Below are positions 1 to 7,731 of a DNA stretch of 10,594 nt, piece by piece. A model generated the notes under the pieces. It was not told the origin of the DNA. It worked only from the letters and a program-made list of their open reading frames with translations, and did no database searches. Source of the DNA: Nitrospinota bacterium (lineage in GTDB: Bacteria > Nitrospinota_A > UBA7883 > JACRLM01); contig JADGAO010000105.1 of NCBI GenBank assembly GCA_015231995.1, positions 1-10,594 of the forward strand. Direction: 5' to 3'. Every line of letters begins with the position of its first letter. Position 1 is the first letter of the stretch. The position numbers and the translations under genes are program-made.

Positions 1-23
1 ATCGCCAAACGCATATCCTTGTT

Positions 24-87
24 TTGTAGGGGCGACCCGCTGGGTCGCCCTTCCTGATCCGGGCGACCCACCGGGTCGCCCCTACAA
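24..87. repeat. REP-like nested inverted repeat
   Basis: Two 27-bp arms (24-50 and 61-87) are reverse complements of each other with one mismatch, separated by a 10-bp spacer. Each arm is itself a small palindrome of the form GGGCGACCC-nnn-GGGTCGCCC, so the unit can fold as two adjacent hairpins or one long cruciform. The outer ends read TTGTAGGGG and CCCCTACAA. This resembles the intergenic REP/BIME or MITE-type elements that RAYT-like transposases mobilise in many bacteria. No transposase is present here. No T-run follows, so it is not a textbook intrinsic terminator, although it could still stop or stabilise a transcript entering from the left edge. Confidence 0.8.
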
Positions 88-314
88 CTTCGGAATCCGG
101 GATTAACAGGCTCTCGGCGCCTCAATTCTCCCTACGGCAGGCAGGGATCCCGGAAACCCAAAAAATAAACTTGAAAAAATATCGAAAATTTAACGAAAAT
201 GTGGTAGGCTTTATTCAGGGTATTTATCAGGTATGCCCTGGTGTAGCGGGTTTTGATGATCCGCGATATGGAGGCCTGTGGAGAAAGTGTGGAGAATATG
301 TTTATAAAAAAGAC
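88..314. other. Non-coding stretch upstream of the nrdJ promoter
   Basis: This stretch is AT-richer than the rest of the window. I see no convincing gene in it. The one reading frame of about 64 codons (minus strand, 132-326) has a low-complexity, Ile/Phe-rich translation, no ribosome binding site I can recognise, and runs across the nrdJ promoter. There are A-rich tracts at 160-200 that could bend DNA. No other site is claimed. Confidence 0.5.
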
Positions 315-343
315 TTGACGCACCATATATAGTGTTTTATCAT
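315..343 (+). promoter_or_regulatory. Sigma70-type promoter of nrdJ
   Basis: The -35 element TTGACG (315-320) and -10 element TATCAT (338-343) each differ from consensus at one position and are separated by the optimal 17 bp. Transcription should start near 350, giving a leader of about 190 nt before nrdJ. The spacer is almost filled by an NrdR-like palindrome, so repressor binding would directly block RNA polymerase. A second TATAAT (510-515) lies closer to the gene but has no acceptable -35 element. Confidence 0.72.
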
Positions 344-367
344 TTGCCCCAATACAACATGATGTAT
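320..367. promoter_or_regulatory. Tandem NrdR-like boxes overlapping the nrdJ promoter
   Basis: Box 1 (320-335, GCACCATATATAGTGT) matches the published NrdR-box consensus acaCwAtATaTwGtgt at 14 of 16 positions by eye. Box 2 (352-367, ATACAACATGATGTAT) matches at 11 of 16 and is itself nearly palindromic. The gap is 16 bp, so the centres are 32 bp apart, about three helical turns; this is the arrangement known for NrdR boxes, which work in pairs. Box 1 sits between -35 and -10, and box 2 lies just downstream of the predicted start point. NrdR is the (d)ATP-sensing repressor of ribonucleotide reductase genes, which fits the gene downstream. The nrdR gene is not in this window. Confidence 0.78.
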
Positions 368-380
368 TAAAACAGAAGCG

Positions 381-419
381 GACAGTGTTGTAACCGGCTG
401 ATGCGGTTTTGGCGCTGTC
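381..419 (+). promoter_or_regulatory. Possible stem-loop in the nrdJ mRNA leader
   Basis: The leader can form an outer 7-bp stem (381-387 with 413-419, including one G-U pair), a symmetrical 4x4 internal loop, and an inner 5-bp stem (392-396 with 404-408) closed by a 7-nt loop. It starts about 30 nt downstream of the predicted transcription start. I could not match it to a known riboswitch. A cobalamin riboswitch would be the attractive guess for a B12-dependent enzyme, but its conserved core is not visible. The rest of the leader, up to the ribosome binding site at 524-531, shows nothing else clear. Confidence 0.3.
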
Positions 420-540
420 GCCATTGGGGGTTTTATGAGCATGGATATTTCCAGGTTCTCATCCATCCCCTTTAAAGTGGTCTCTTTCCGCTTGTGGGTA
501 TGAATGGTTTATAATATTATGTCAAGGGAGGCTTGAGGTT

Positions 541-2958
541 ATGTCCAATGACGTCTCTTACGGTTCAGCCGGGATATCGGATATGAAGGACGCTGGGGCC
601 GGATATCTGCGGGAACCCGAAGGCGCGCCTCCCGCGCCGGAGCGTTATATGAGCGAGAACGCCCTGCGCGTCCTGGAGCGGCGTTACCTGATGAAGGACG
701 ACGCCGGGAAGGTTGTCGAAACCCCTTCGGACATGCTCCACAGGGTGGCGAGGAACATCGCGCAGGCGGAGGCCAGGTACGGCGGGGCCGAGGAGGTGGA
801 GCTGGCCGAGCGGGCCTTTTACGGCGTGATGGCTAGGCTGGAGTTTCTGCCCAACTCCCCGACGTTAATGAACGCCGGAAGGGATTTGCAACAGCTTTCG
901 GCCTGTTTCGTTCTGCCGGTCGAGGATTCCATGGAGTCCATATTCGACGCGGTGCGCGACACCGCGCTAATCCACAAGTCCGGCGGAGGGACCGGTTTCT
1001 CATTCTCCCGGCTCCGGCCCAAGGGTCACAGGGTCAAAACCACCAGCGGCGTTTCGTCCGGCCCGGTTTCTTTCATGAAGGTCTTCGACGCGGCGACGGA
1101 ATCGGTCAAACAGGGCGGCGCGCGGCGCGGGGCCAACATGGGCATATTGAGGGTGGATCATCCCGACATCCTCGAGTTTATCGAGTGCAAGAAGGACAAC
1201 AAGGGTTTTAACAACTTCAATATCTCCGTCACCCTCACCGACGAGTTCATGAAGGCGGTGGAGGAGGGGACCGATTACAACCTGATCGCCCCGCACAACG
1301 GCCAGGCCGTCGGCAAGCTTGCGGCTCGCGACGTTTTCGACAGGATTGTTAAATCCGCCTGGCTCAACGGCGATCCGGGGATAATATTCATAGACAGGAT
1401 CAACAGAGGTAACCCCACGCCCAACGTCGGGGCGATAGAATCCACAAACCCCTGCGGCGAACAGCCCCTGCTTCCTTACGAGTCGTGCAACTTAGGCTCC
1501 ATCAACCTCTCCGCGATGGTTACCGAAGACGGCGGGATAGACTGGGAGAATCTCAGAAGAGTCACCCATGTCGCCGTGCGCTTTCTCGACGACGTGATAG
1601 ACATGAACCGGTATCCGATCGAAAAGATATCGGAGATGACCAGGGCCAACCGCAAGATAGGCCTTGGGGTGATGGGCTGGGCGGACATGCTTATAAAGCT
1701 CTGGATACCGTACAACTCCGAGCGGGCGATGACGCTCGCCGACGAGGTGATGCGCTTCATCAATACGGAGTCGAAGAAAGCTTCCGCCGCTCTGGCCGAG
1801 CGCAGGGGCGCGTTCCCCAACTTCATCGGCTCCATATACGACAGGCCCGGCGGCGTCAGACTTCGCAACGCGACCACCACCACCATCGCGCCCACCGGCA
1901 CGATAAGCATAATCGCAGGGGTCTCCTCCGGGGTGGAGCCGCTATTCGCGCTCTCCTACATCCGCACGGTGATGGACAAGGACAGGCTTGTGGAGGTGCA
2001 CCCGATATTCGAGAAGGTGGCGCGTTCGGCCGGTTTTTATTCCGACGAGCTTATGGAGAAAGTCGCCTATCACGGCCACATCGAGGACATCGCGGAGATA
2101 CCCGAAGACGCGAGGAAAACCTTCGTTACGGCCCACGGGATCACGCCGGAATGGCATTTGAGGATGCAGGCGGCCTTCCAGCGGAGCACGGACAACGCCG
2201 TCTCCAAGACCGTCAACTTCTCGAACTCGGCCACGGTCGAAGAGGTCGCCAAGGTTTACATGCTCGCCTACCATCTCGAATGCAAGGGGGTGACGATATA
2301 CAGGGACGGCTCACGAGACGAGCAGGTGCTCTCCACCGGCTCCACTTACGAGAAGGACAAGGCCGGAAAAGAGGAGAAGGGAAAGGGCAAGAAAGTCGCA
2401 GTGCGCCCCCGCCCCGTCACCGTTTACGGCTCCACCCACAGGGTGACGACCGGTTGCGGCAACATGTATGTGACTATAAACCACGACGAAGAAGGCCGTG
2501 CGCTGGAACTGTTCACCCACCTCGGCAAGGCTGGCGGGTGCGCGGCGTCGCAGACGGAATCGATCGGCAGGCTCGTTTCGCTGGCTTTGCGGGCCGGGAT
2601 AGACATCCAGGAGATAAAAGGCCAGATGACCGGGATCATCTGCCACCAGCCCGCATGGGACAAGAACGAACGTATATTCTCCTGCGCCGACGCCATCGCC
2701 AAGGCGATAAAGGCGTGGAGCGAGAGCGTGGCGAGCAGGGTAAAGCCCGAACCTCAGGCGGCCGCCGTAAAGCCGACAGCGTTGAAGGCTACCGCCGGAG
2801 GGAACGGCTCCGGGACGCTTGTCGGGCAAGCGGTGGCCAAGCCGGCCTCCGACAACGGCAAGACAGTCTCCGCAGGGGCCTGCCCGGATTGCGGCGGAGC
2901 GTTGCAGAGCGCGGACGGGTGCATGTTGTGCTCCAACTGCGGCTATTCGAAATGCTGA
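541..2958 (+). CDS. nrdJ: Class II (adenosylcobalamin-dependent) ribonucleoside-diphosphate reductase NrdJ
   Basis: This 805-aa cytoplasmic enzyme reduces ribonucleotides to deoxyribonucleotides, using a cobalamin-generated thiyl radical, so it needs no oxygen. The catalytic site is NPCGEQ (303-308): C305 should carry the radical, with N303 and E307 beside it. C122 (in LSACFVLP) and C316 (in ESCNLGS) are the expected reducing pair; C316 lies 11 residues after C305, as in Thermotoga NrdJ. Other family motifs are NSPTLMNAG (105-113), HKSGGGTGFSFSRLRP (145-160), ATTTTIAPTGTIS (444-456) and ECKGVTIYRDGS (580-591). After a Lys/Gly-rich linker (about 605-625) comes a TSCPD-type domain (about 630-725). 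The C-terminus is a zinc-ribbon-like CPDC...CSNCGYSKC tail (781-805) that probably re-reduces the active site. There is no obvious N-terminal ATP-cone, so overall activity control by dATP may be missing. AAGGGAGG (524-531) lies 9 nt before the ATG. Promoter and NrdR-like boxes lie upstream; mutL follows. Confidence 0.96.
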   Translation: MSNDVSYGSAGISDMKDAGAGYLREPEGAPPAPERYMSENALRVLERRYLMKDDAGKVVETPSDMLHRVARNIAQAEARYGGAEEVELAERAFYGVMARLEFLPNSPTLMNAGRDLQQLSACFVLPVEDSMESIFDAVRDTALIHKSGGGTGFSFSRLRPKGHRVKTTSGVSSGPVSFMKVFDAATESVKQGGARRGANMGILRVDHPDILEFIECKKDNKGFNNFNISVTLTDEFMKAVEEGTDYNLIAPHNGQAVGKLAARDVFDRIVKSAWLNGDPGIIFIDRINRGNPTPNVGAIESTNPCGEQPLLPYESCNLGSINLSAMVTEDGGIDWENLRRVTHVAVRFLDDVIDMNRYPIEKISEMTRANRKIGLGVMGWADMLIKLWIPYNSERAMTLADEVMRFINTESKKASAALAERRGAFPNFIGSIYDRPGGVRLRNATTTTIAPTGTISIIAGVSSGVEPLFALSYIRTVMDKDRLVEVHPIFEKVARSAGFYSDELMEKVAYHGHIEDIAEIPEDARKTFVTAHGITPEWHLRMQAAFQRSTDNAVSKTVNFSNSATVEEVAKVYMLAYHLECKGVTIYRDGSRDEQVLSTGSTYEKDKAGKEEKGKGKKVAVRPRPVTVYGSTHRVTTGCGNMYVTINHDEEGRALELFTHLGKAGGCAASQTESIGRLVSLALRAGIDIQEIKGQMTGIICHQPAWDKNERIFSCADAIAKAIKAWSESVASRVKPEPQAAAVKPTALKATAGGNGSGTLVGQAVAKPASDNGKTVSAGACPDCGGALQSADGCMLCSNCGYSKC

Positions 2959-3002
2959 CGCAGAGCGGGCGAAACGGGGTTTTTTAAAGGGAGGCCGGAT
3001 AT

Positions 3003-4874
3003 TTGAGCCGAGCCGTAGCCGAGGAGGCCGTCCCCCTCAACAGGATAAAAATACTTCCCGACCGGGTGGTCAACCAGATCGCCGCCGGGGAGGTTGTGGA
3101 GCGGCCGGCCTCCGTGGTCAAGGAGCTTGTCGAAAACTCGCTTGACGCGGGCGCCCGGCGCGTTTTCGTCTCCATCAGGAACGGCGGAAAGTCGTATCTG
3201 GAAGTCGCCGACGACGGGATTGGGATGTCGCGCGACGACGCTATCCTCGCCTTCGAGCGGCACGCCACAAGCAAAATACGCGACGCGGACGATCTGATGT
3301 CCGTCGCCACGCTCGGTTTCCGGGGCGAAGCTCTGGCGGCCATATCGTCCGTGAGCCGGACTCTGTTAAGTGTTTGCCAGCATGGGGCGGCGGGCGGCGC
3401 CGAAGTGACCGTCGAGGGGGGAAGGTTGACGGACTCCCGCGAGGGGCCACCGATTCCCGGCGCTAGGATTCAGGTGCGCGACCTGTTCTTCAACGCCCCG
3501 GCCCGCAGAAAATTCCTGCGCTCCGAAAGGTCGGAGGCCGAGAGGGTCGAGGAGGTCGTCGTCCGGTTGGCAATTGCGCGGCCCGACGTTTCTTTCACTT
3601 TCGTCAAGGACGGCAAGCCGGAACTCGAACTCCCCGCCCTCGACGGGGATGACGTCTGGAAAAAGCGAATCGAGGGGGTGTTCGGGGAGAAATTCTCGTC
3701 CGGCCTGATCCCCGTCAGTTTCAGCCTTTCGGGTTTGAGTATCGCAGGTTTTATATCCCGCCCCGGCCACAACCTCGACGGCGCGGGGAGGCAGTACGTC
3801 TACCTTAACGGGCGGCTCATCCGCGACCGGCTCGTGAGCCTCGGCGTCACGGAGGGGTATCACTCGCTATTGCCGCGAGGGGCCAGGCCGGCGTATGTTC
3901 TTTTCCTTACCGTTCCGCAGGGGCAGGTTGATGTAAACGTCCATCCTGCGAAGATGGAGGTGCGGTTCCGGGACGGGCGCGACGTTGTTGGGCTTGTGAA
4001 ATCTGCGGTTCTAAACGCCCTGATCTCCATAAAAAACGGCTCATCGGCGCGAGAGGCTTTCCATACGCCAGCCGTGAGCGGAACGCCGCATGACGCTCCC
4101 ATATCCGGCGACCCGTGGATGGCCCCTGCGCCGCCGTCCTCTCATCGCCCGTTCCGGGAGCCTGTGTCCGCCATGCTTTACGAAACGGCGCAAACGGATT
4201 TGGCGAAAGACGGGGCGGTTAGAGGCGCTTTGGATTTGGGAGAGGGGGCGATCCGCTCCGGCGCGGATATGTTCGAGACATTCGATGGGAGCCTCTCCCC
4301 GGACGTTCGGGTGGTGGGGCAGTTGTTCAAATCCTTCATCGTTGCGGAGGATGGAGACCGGACGCTCCTCCTCGACCAGCACACGGTACACGAGCGCATT
4401 TTGCGGGAGAGGATATCGTCCCGGCTTGAGAGCGGCGGGGTGGAGAGCCAGGAGCTGTTGTTCCCATTCGAGATCGAAATCCCGGTGGAGGCCGAAGAGC
4501 GGGTGGAAGATAGCCTGCCGATCCTGGAAAAACTCGGCTTTACGCTTACGCAATTCGGCTCCCGCTCCTACGCCGTGCGGTCGGCCCCGGCCCTGCTGGC
4601 GGGCAAAGACCCGCGCCAGACGGCGATGGAGATTGTCCGGCTCGCATATGGGCCGCTTGCGTTTGCGGGGACGGGGAGGATACTGGAAGAGTCGGTGAAC
4701 GTGATGGCCTGCAGGGGCGCGGTCAAGGCGGGGCAGTCGCTCGACAAACGCGAGATGGAAAGCCTTTTAAGCCAGCTTGCCGAATGCGTCCTTCCCTACA
4801 CCTGCCCGCACGGCAGACCGGTGGCGGTCGTTATCCACAGGGAGAGCCTGCTCAAAGCCTTTTTGAGAAAATGA
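3003..4874 (+). CDS. mutL: DNA mismatch repair protein MutL (endonuclease type)
   Basis: This 623-aa protein is a GHKL ATPase with a C-terminal nicking domain; it acts after MutS in mismatch repair. The N-terminal half has IAAGEVVERPASVVKELVEN (26-45, with E41 and N45), DDGIGM (70-75), ATSKI (88-92), TLGFRGEALAA (103-113), FNAPARRKFL (163-172) and VNVHPAKMEVRF (311-322). A Pro/Ser-rich linker covers about 345-430. The C-terminal domain has the metal-site motif DQHTVHERILRE (458-469; usually DQHAxxExxxxE, so Thr replaces Ala), ACRGAVKAG (569-577), CPHGRP (601-606) and a QELLFP clamp-binding motif (483-488). These mark the nicking MutL type of species lacking MutH. The start is TTG, supported by AAAGGGAGG (2986-2994) 8 nt upstream and by the position of the first conserved motif. 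It lies 44 nt after nrdJ, so the two are probably co-transcribed. Confidence 0.96.
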   Translation: MSRAVAEEAVPLNRIKILPDRVVNQIAAGEVVERPASVVKELVENSLDAGARRVFVSIRNGGKSYLEVADDGIGMSRDDAILAFERHATSKIRDADDLMSVATLGFRGEALAAISSVSRTLLSVCQHGAAGGAEVTVEGGRLTDSREGPPIPGARIQVRDLFFNAPARRKFLRSERSEAERVEEVVVRLAIARPDVSFTFVKDGKPELELPALDGDDVWKKRIEGVFGEKFSSGLIPVSFSLSGLSIAGFISRPGHNLDGAGRQYVYLNGRLIRDRLVSLGVTEGYHSLLPRGARPAYVLFLTVPQGQVDVNVHPAKMEVRFRDGRDVVGLVKSAVLNALISIKNGSSAREAFHTPAVSGTPHDAPISGDPWMAPAPPSSHRPFREPVSAMLYETAQTDLAKDGAVRGALDLGEGAIRSGADMFETFDGSLSPDVRVVGQLFKSFIVAEDGDRTLLLDQHTVHERILRERISSRLESGGVESQELLFPFEIEIPVEAEERVEDSLPILEKLGFTLTQFGSRSYAVRSAPALLAGKDPRQTAMEIVRLAYGPLAFAGTGRILEESVNVMACRGAVKAGQSLDKREMESLLSQLAECVLPYTCPHGRPVAVVIHRESLLKAFLRK

Positions 4875-4887
4875 AGGGGGGAGGCGT

Positions 4888-5277
4888 TCAGCCCTGGGCC
4901 TTGCCTTCTTTTGGCTTCCTGGCTTTATCGAGCACTTCCTTGATGGTGGTTTTCAACTGCTCGATGTTGGACGATTTGACCCAGTAAGCGTCCGACGCCC
5001 AAACCTGGAAGTCCCTCTTGTAATCGGCGTAGGCCGTGCAGAGGACGACCGGGGTCGTTTTGTCCTTCTCCCGGAACTTACGAAGGTACTCCAGCCCGTC
5101 CATCCCGGGCATTTTAATGTCGAGCGTGATAAGGTCTGGGCGGAACAGAGGTATTTTTTTGTCGGCGTCCATAGCGTCCCGCGCCGTGTCAACTTCGTAA
5201 CCGGCGTCCGTCAGCTCTTCCTTGTAAAGAAGGCGTATGTTCTCCTCGTCGTCAACGACGAGAATTTTTATTTTCAC
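4888..5277 (-). CDS. Single-domain (CheY-like) response regulator
   Basis: This is a receiver domain of about 129 aa with no output domain. Numbered from the longer TTG start at 5286 (132 aa), it shows the acidic pair D12-D13 (VVDDEEN), phospho-acceptor D56 in LDIKMPGMDG, T84 and K104. It should receive a phosphoryl group, most likely from the kinase encoded just upstream, and pass the signal by protein contact. The start is uncertain: the only ribosome-binding sequence, AAAGGA (complement of 5288-5293), is 1 nt from the TTG at 5286, 7 nt from a TTG at 5280 and 10 nt from a GTG at 5277. I chose the GTG, which gives MKIKILVVDDEE, a typical receiver N-terminus. It is the last gene of the probable glgA-kinase-receiver operon and converges on mutL with a 13-bp gap. 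The Lys-rich C-terminal tail (KARKPKEGKAQG) is unstructured. The physiological target is unknown. Confidence 0.9.
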   Translation of the reverse strand: MKIKILVVDDEENIRLLYKEELTDAGYEVDTARDAMDADKKIPLFRPDLITLDIKMPGMDGLEYLRKFREKDKTTPVVLCTAYADYKRDFQVWASDAYWVKSSNIEQLKTTIKEVLDKARKPKEGKAQG

Positions 5278-5302
5278 CAAGGTCAAATCCTTTATCTCAA
5301 TG

Positions 5303-5319
5303 GCGCCGGAAACAGGCGC
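5303..5319 (-). other. Small hairpin between kinase and receiver genes
   Basis: A perfect 5-bp stem (GCGCC 5303-5307 with GGCGC 5315-5319) has a 7-nt loop in the 53-nt gap between the kinase stop and the receiver start. No T-run follows on the minus strand, so it does not look like a terminator. It may protect or process the mRNA so that the receiver is made at a different level from the kinase, but a stem this short in GC-rich DNA could be chance. Confidence 0.25.
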
Positions 5320-5330
5320 GTTAAGCCACT

Positions 5331-7715
5331 TTAAGCCTCGTTGGGGAGGGTAAGTGTAAAAGTTACTCCAACACCAAGCCTGTTGTCAATTTCCATAACA
5401 CCTTTGTGCAACCTTACTATTTTCCTGCAGAGAGACAATCCAAGGCCGGTTCCAGTGGGTTTGGTGGTGAAAAACGGGTTGAAAATGTCAGGCGCATCCC
5501 TTGGGGCGATTCCCCCGCCGGTGTCGGAAATGGAAATTACGACGCCGGGGGAATTGTCTTTGGTTCTGGAAGTGGCGATCCGCAGTTTGCGCGAAAGCTT
5601 GTGGCGTTTGCAGGACATGGCTTCCACGGCGTTGATCGTCAGGTTGATGAGAGCCTGTTTGATCTGGGCGGAGTCGAGATTGACGAGCGGCAGGTCTGAA
5701 GCCAGGTCGAGCTTCATATCTATCCCCTCTTCCGTCATGACGCGCCAGTAAAGGTCGGCGACCTCCCTGACGAGCTGGTTGAGGTTGACCGGCCTGCGGT
5801 TGTCGAACTGGCCCCGCGTGACCTCCAGCGTATTCTCCAGAAGCATCTCAAGCCTCTCGACCTCGCGGACGATTATTTCGGCGTAACCGGCTCCCGCTTC
5901 GCCTCCCGGCTTCTGATATAGCCTGCGGGCGAAACCTCCGATGACGGTGAGGGGATTTTTTATTTCATGCGCAAGCTCTGCGGAGACTTCGCCGAGCGCC
6001 GACATCCGCTCCACCTGCGCCATCCTGCTCTCGAGCGTGATCAGGTCCCGGTTAGTGCGCGAAAGCCTGTCCACCAGGCGCATGTTTTCCAAAGCCCAGG
6101 CCGTCGGCGCGGAAAACCGGGTCAACAGTTTCAGGTCCTCTCCGGTGATAGGCTTGTCGTTGAAAAGGTTGTCGACCAGAATGGCGCCGACCGCGTTTTC
6201 CCTGGCGATCAGCGGTATGACGGCGAACCGGTCGCAACCTAGCGCGTAAGCGAACAGCCGGTCGTCTGGAGACATGTCGGAGGAAGAGGCGATGTTGACC
6301 GGGGAGTGAGACCTGACTGCTCGGGCCAGGGCGTTGTCCGATGAAAGCGAGATCGTAAGGGAAGTGGCGAAGGCGTTAAATTTTTTGCGTTTTATCTCTT
6401 CGAGGTCGCGGTTTAAGAGCCAGGGTATAAGGCCGGGGCCGGTCTTGAGCTGATCGGTCGTTTTTTTCCAGTCCTGCGCGGCGTCCTCCCCGGTGTCCGG
6501 GCCGAGGCCGAGAATGCCCTGGAGCGTTTCCGAGTTTTCGTTGACGAGGAAAAGCATGGCGCGGTTGAACCCAAGCCCCTCGCCAACGGTTACGCAGGAG
6601 AGTATGACAGCCAGAAGGTCGTCGAAGTTATAGGCCTGTTGCATGGCCACGGAAAGCTCGAAAAGGATGGAAAGCTCGCGCGCGTTCCTCTCGTTTCTCA
6701 CAAGGGCGCTCGCCAGCTCCTGCTTGGCTTTGGACCTTTGGATGGCCTGGGCGGCGACCTGGGCGATATCGGAGAGGGCGGAGAACTCCTCCTGCGTAAA
6801 TGGGGCGAAATAACCGTCCGGCTTGGAGACGCGGTCGGCCGCCAGCAGGACGCCGTGAACCTCGTCCAGGAGAAGCAGGGGGTGGCATATGATGGACTTT
6901 TGCGCCACACGGTCGAGGCCGGCGAAAGCGGATTCAACGGCGATATCGTCAATCTTCACGGCGACGCGGGTTTTCATTACATGGGTTATCAGCCCGTCCC
7001 GCACCGGCCTCAAATATTCCGGGTCTCCGGTAGCCTCCGGGAAATGTTTAAGAGACGGCAGTCCATTTTCCGCCGTCCATATTATCAGCGTCCTGGCCTG
7101 TATGATCTCCGCCGCGCACCGGAGCACGTGGCCGGATATCTGGATGAAGTCGTCTGTGGAACTGACGCGCCCGCTCATGTCGTTGAGGGCCGTGAGGAAG
7201 CGCACCTTCTCCTGCGCTCTCTCGATGTGCCAGCCGGCCTGTATGGAGCCTGCGGCCAGGCTGGCGATTTCCTGGAGAAGCGCGGTATCGTCTTCCGAAT
7301 AGTCCCGAGGCCCGACGGTCTGCACGTAAAGGACGCCCAGGCAGTTTTCGCCGAGCATTATAGGAGCGCCCAACATGCTCGTGAAGCGGTCCTCGCCGGT
7401 CTGGGGGATATGGTAAAAATCGGGGTCATCCCGGACACGGGCGAGGGCGACGGGTTTGCGCTGGCTGGCGATTCTCCAGCTGACGCCTTTGCCCTTCGGC
7501 AGGCGGATGTTGTTGGCCGCCTCGGAGCTAAGACCCCTGCACGCCCTGAGCGTGAGCGTTTCGCGGGCCTCGTCGAGGAGGAGTATGGCGGCGGCGTCTG
7601 CGGACAAGGCCTCGGCGGCGGAGGCGGCTATGTTGTCGAGCATCCCGGAGAGGTAAAGCCTGGACAGGGAGATGGAACTTAGCTCCCTGAGGAGTTTCTC
7701 GTCCATGTCTTTCAC
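5331..7715 (-). CDS. Soluble sensor histidine kinase with three GAF domains
   Basis: This 794-aa protein has no transmembrane segment or signal peptide, so it should sense in the cytoplasm. The N-terminal 545 residues look like three GAF-type sensor domains, about 20-158, 175-325 and 345-545; the third carries a longer, less typical insert (about 405-470). A short helical linker leads to the HisKA dimerisation domain with the H-box LAHEIKNPLTVIGG (581-594; phospho-acceptor H583). The ATPase follows: N-box NLTINAVEAM (691-700, N695), G1 DTGGGI (731-736), F-box FNPFFTTKP (745-753) and G2 GTGLGLSLCRKIV (755-767), so both catalytic parts look intact. The start is GTG, with GGGAG (complement of 7726-7730) 10 nt upstream; an ATG three codons later is too far from it. 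The gene begins 16 nt after glgA ends and is followed by the receiver gene, its likely partner. The GAF ligands cannot be read from sequence; nucleotides, small metabolites or gases are all possible. Confidence 0.93.
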   Translation of the reverse strand: MKDMDEKLLRELSSISLSRLYLSGMLDNIAASAAEALSADAAAILLLDEARETLTLRACRGLSSEAANNIRLPKGKGVSWRIASQRKPVALARVRDDPDFYHIPQTGEDRFTSMLGAPIMLGENCLGVLYVQTVGPRDYSEDDTALLQEIASLAAGSIQAGWHIERAQEKVRFLTALNDMSGRVSSTDDFIQISGHVLRCAAEIIQARTLIIWTAENGLPSLKHFPEATGDPEYLRPVRDGLITHVMKTRVAVKIDDIAVESAFAGLDRVAQKSIICHPLLLLDEVHGVLLAADRVSKPDGYFAPFTQEEFSALSDIAQVAAQAIQRSKAKQELASALVRNERNARELSILFELSVAMQQAYNFDDLLAVILSCVTVGEGLGFNRAMLFLVNENSETLQGILGLGPDTGEDAAQDWKKTTDQLKTGPGLIPWLLNRDLEEIKRKKFNAFATSLTISLSSDNALARAVRSHSPVNIASSSDMSPDDRLFAYALGCDRFAVIPLIARENAVGAILVDNLFNDKPITGEDLKLLTRFSAPTAWALENMRLVDRLSRTNRDLITLESRMAQVERMSALGEVSAELAHEIKNPLTVIGGFARRLYQKPGGEAGAGYAEIIVREVERLEMLLENTLEVTRGQFDNRRPVNLNQLVREVADLYWRVMTEEGIDMKLDLASDLPLVNLDSAQIKQALINLTINAVEAMSCKRHKLSRKLRIATSRTKDNSPGVVISISDTGGGIAPRDAPDIFNPFFTTKPTGTGLGLSLCRKIVRLHKGVMEIDNRLGVGVTFTLTLPNEA

Positions 7716-7731
7716 CCGGGTTCGTCTCCCA

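Noticed and set aside
132..326. A 64-codon minus-strand reading frame
   Set aside because: Low-complexity Ile/Phe-rich translation, no ribosome binding site, and it overlaps the nrdJ promoter; probably an effect of AT-rich DNA.
350..540. Cobalamin riboswitch ahead of the B12-dependent reductase
   Set aside because: GCCATTG at 420-426 faintly recalls the GCCACTG element, but the other conserved core motifs are missing.
1485..2987. 500-codon plus-strand frame inside nrdJ, plus long frames opposite mutL, glgA and the kinase
   Set aside because: Arg/Gly/His-rich shadow translations typical of GC-rich genes; the conserved motifs are all in the annotated frames.
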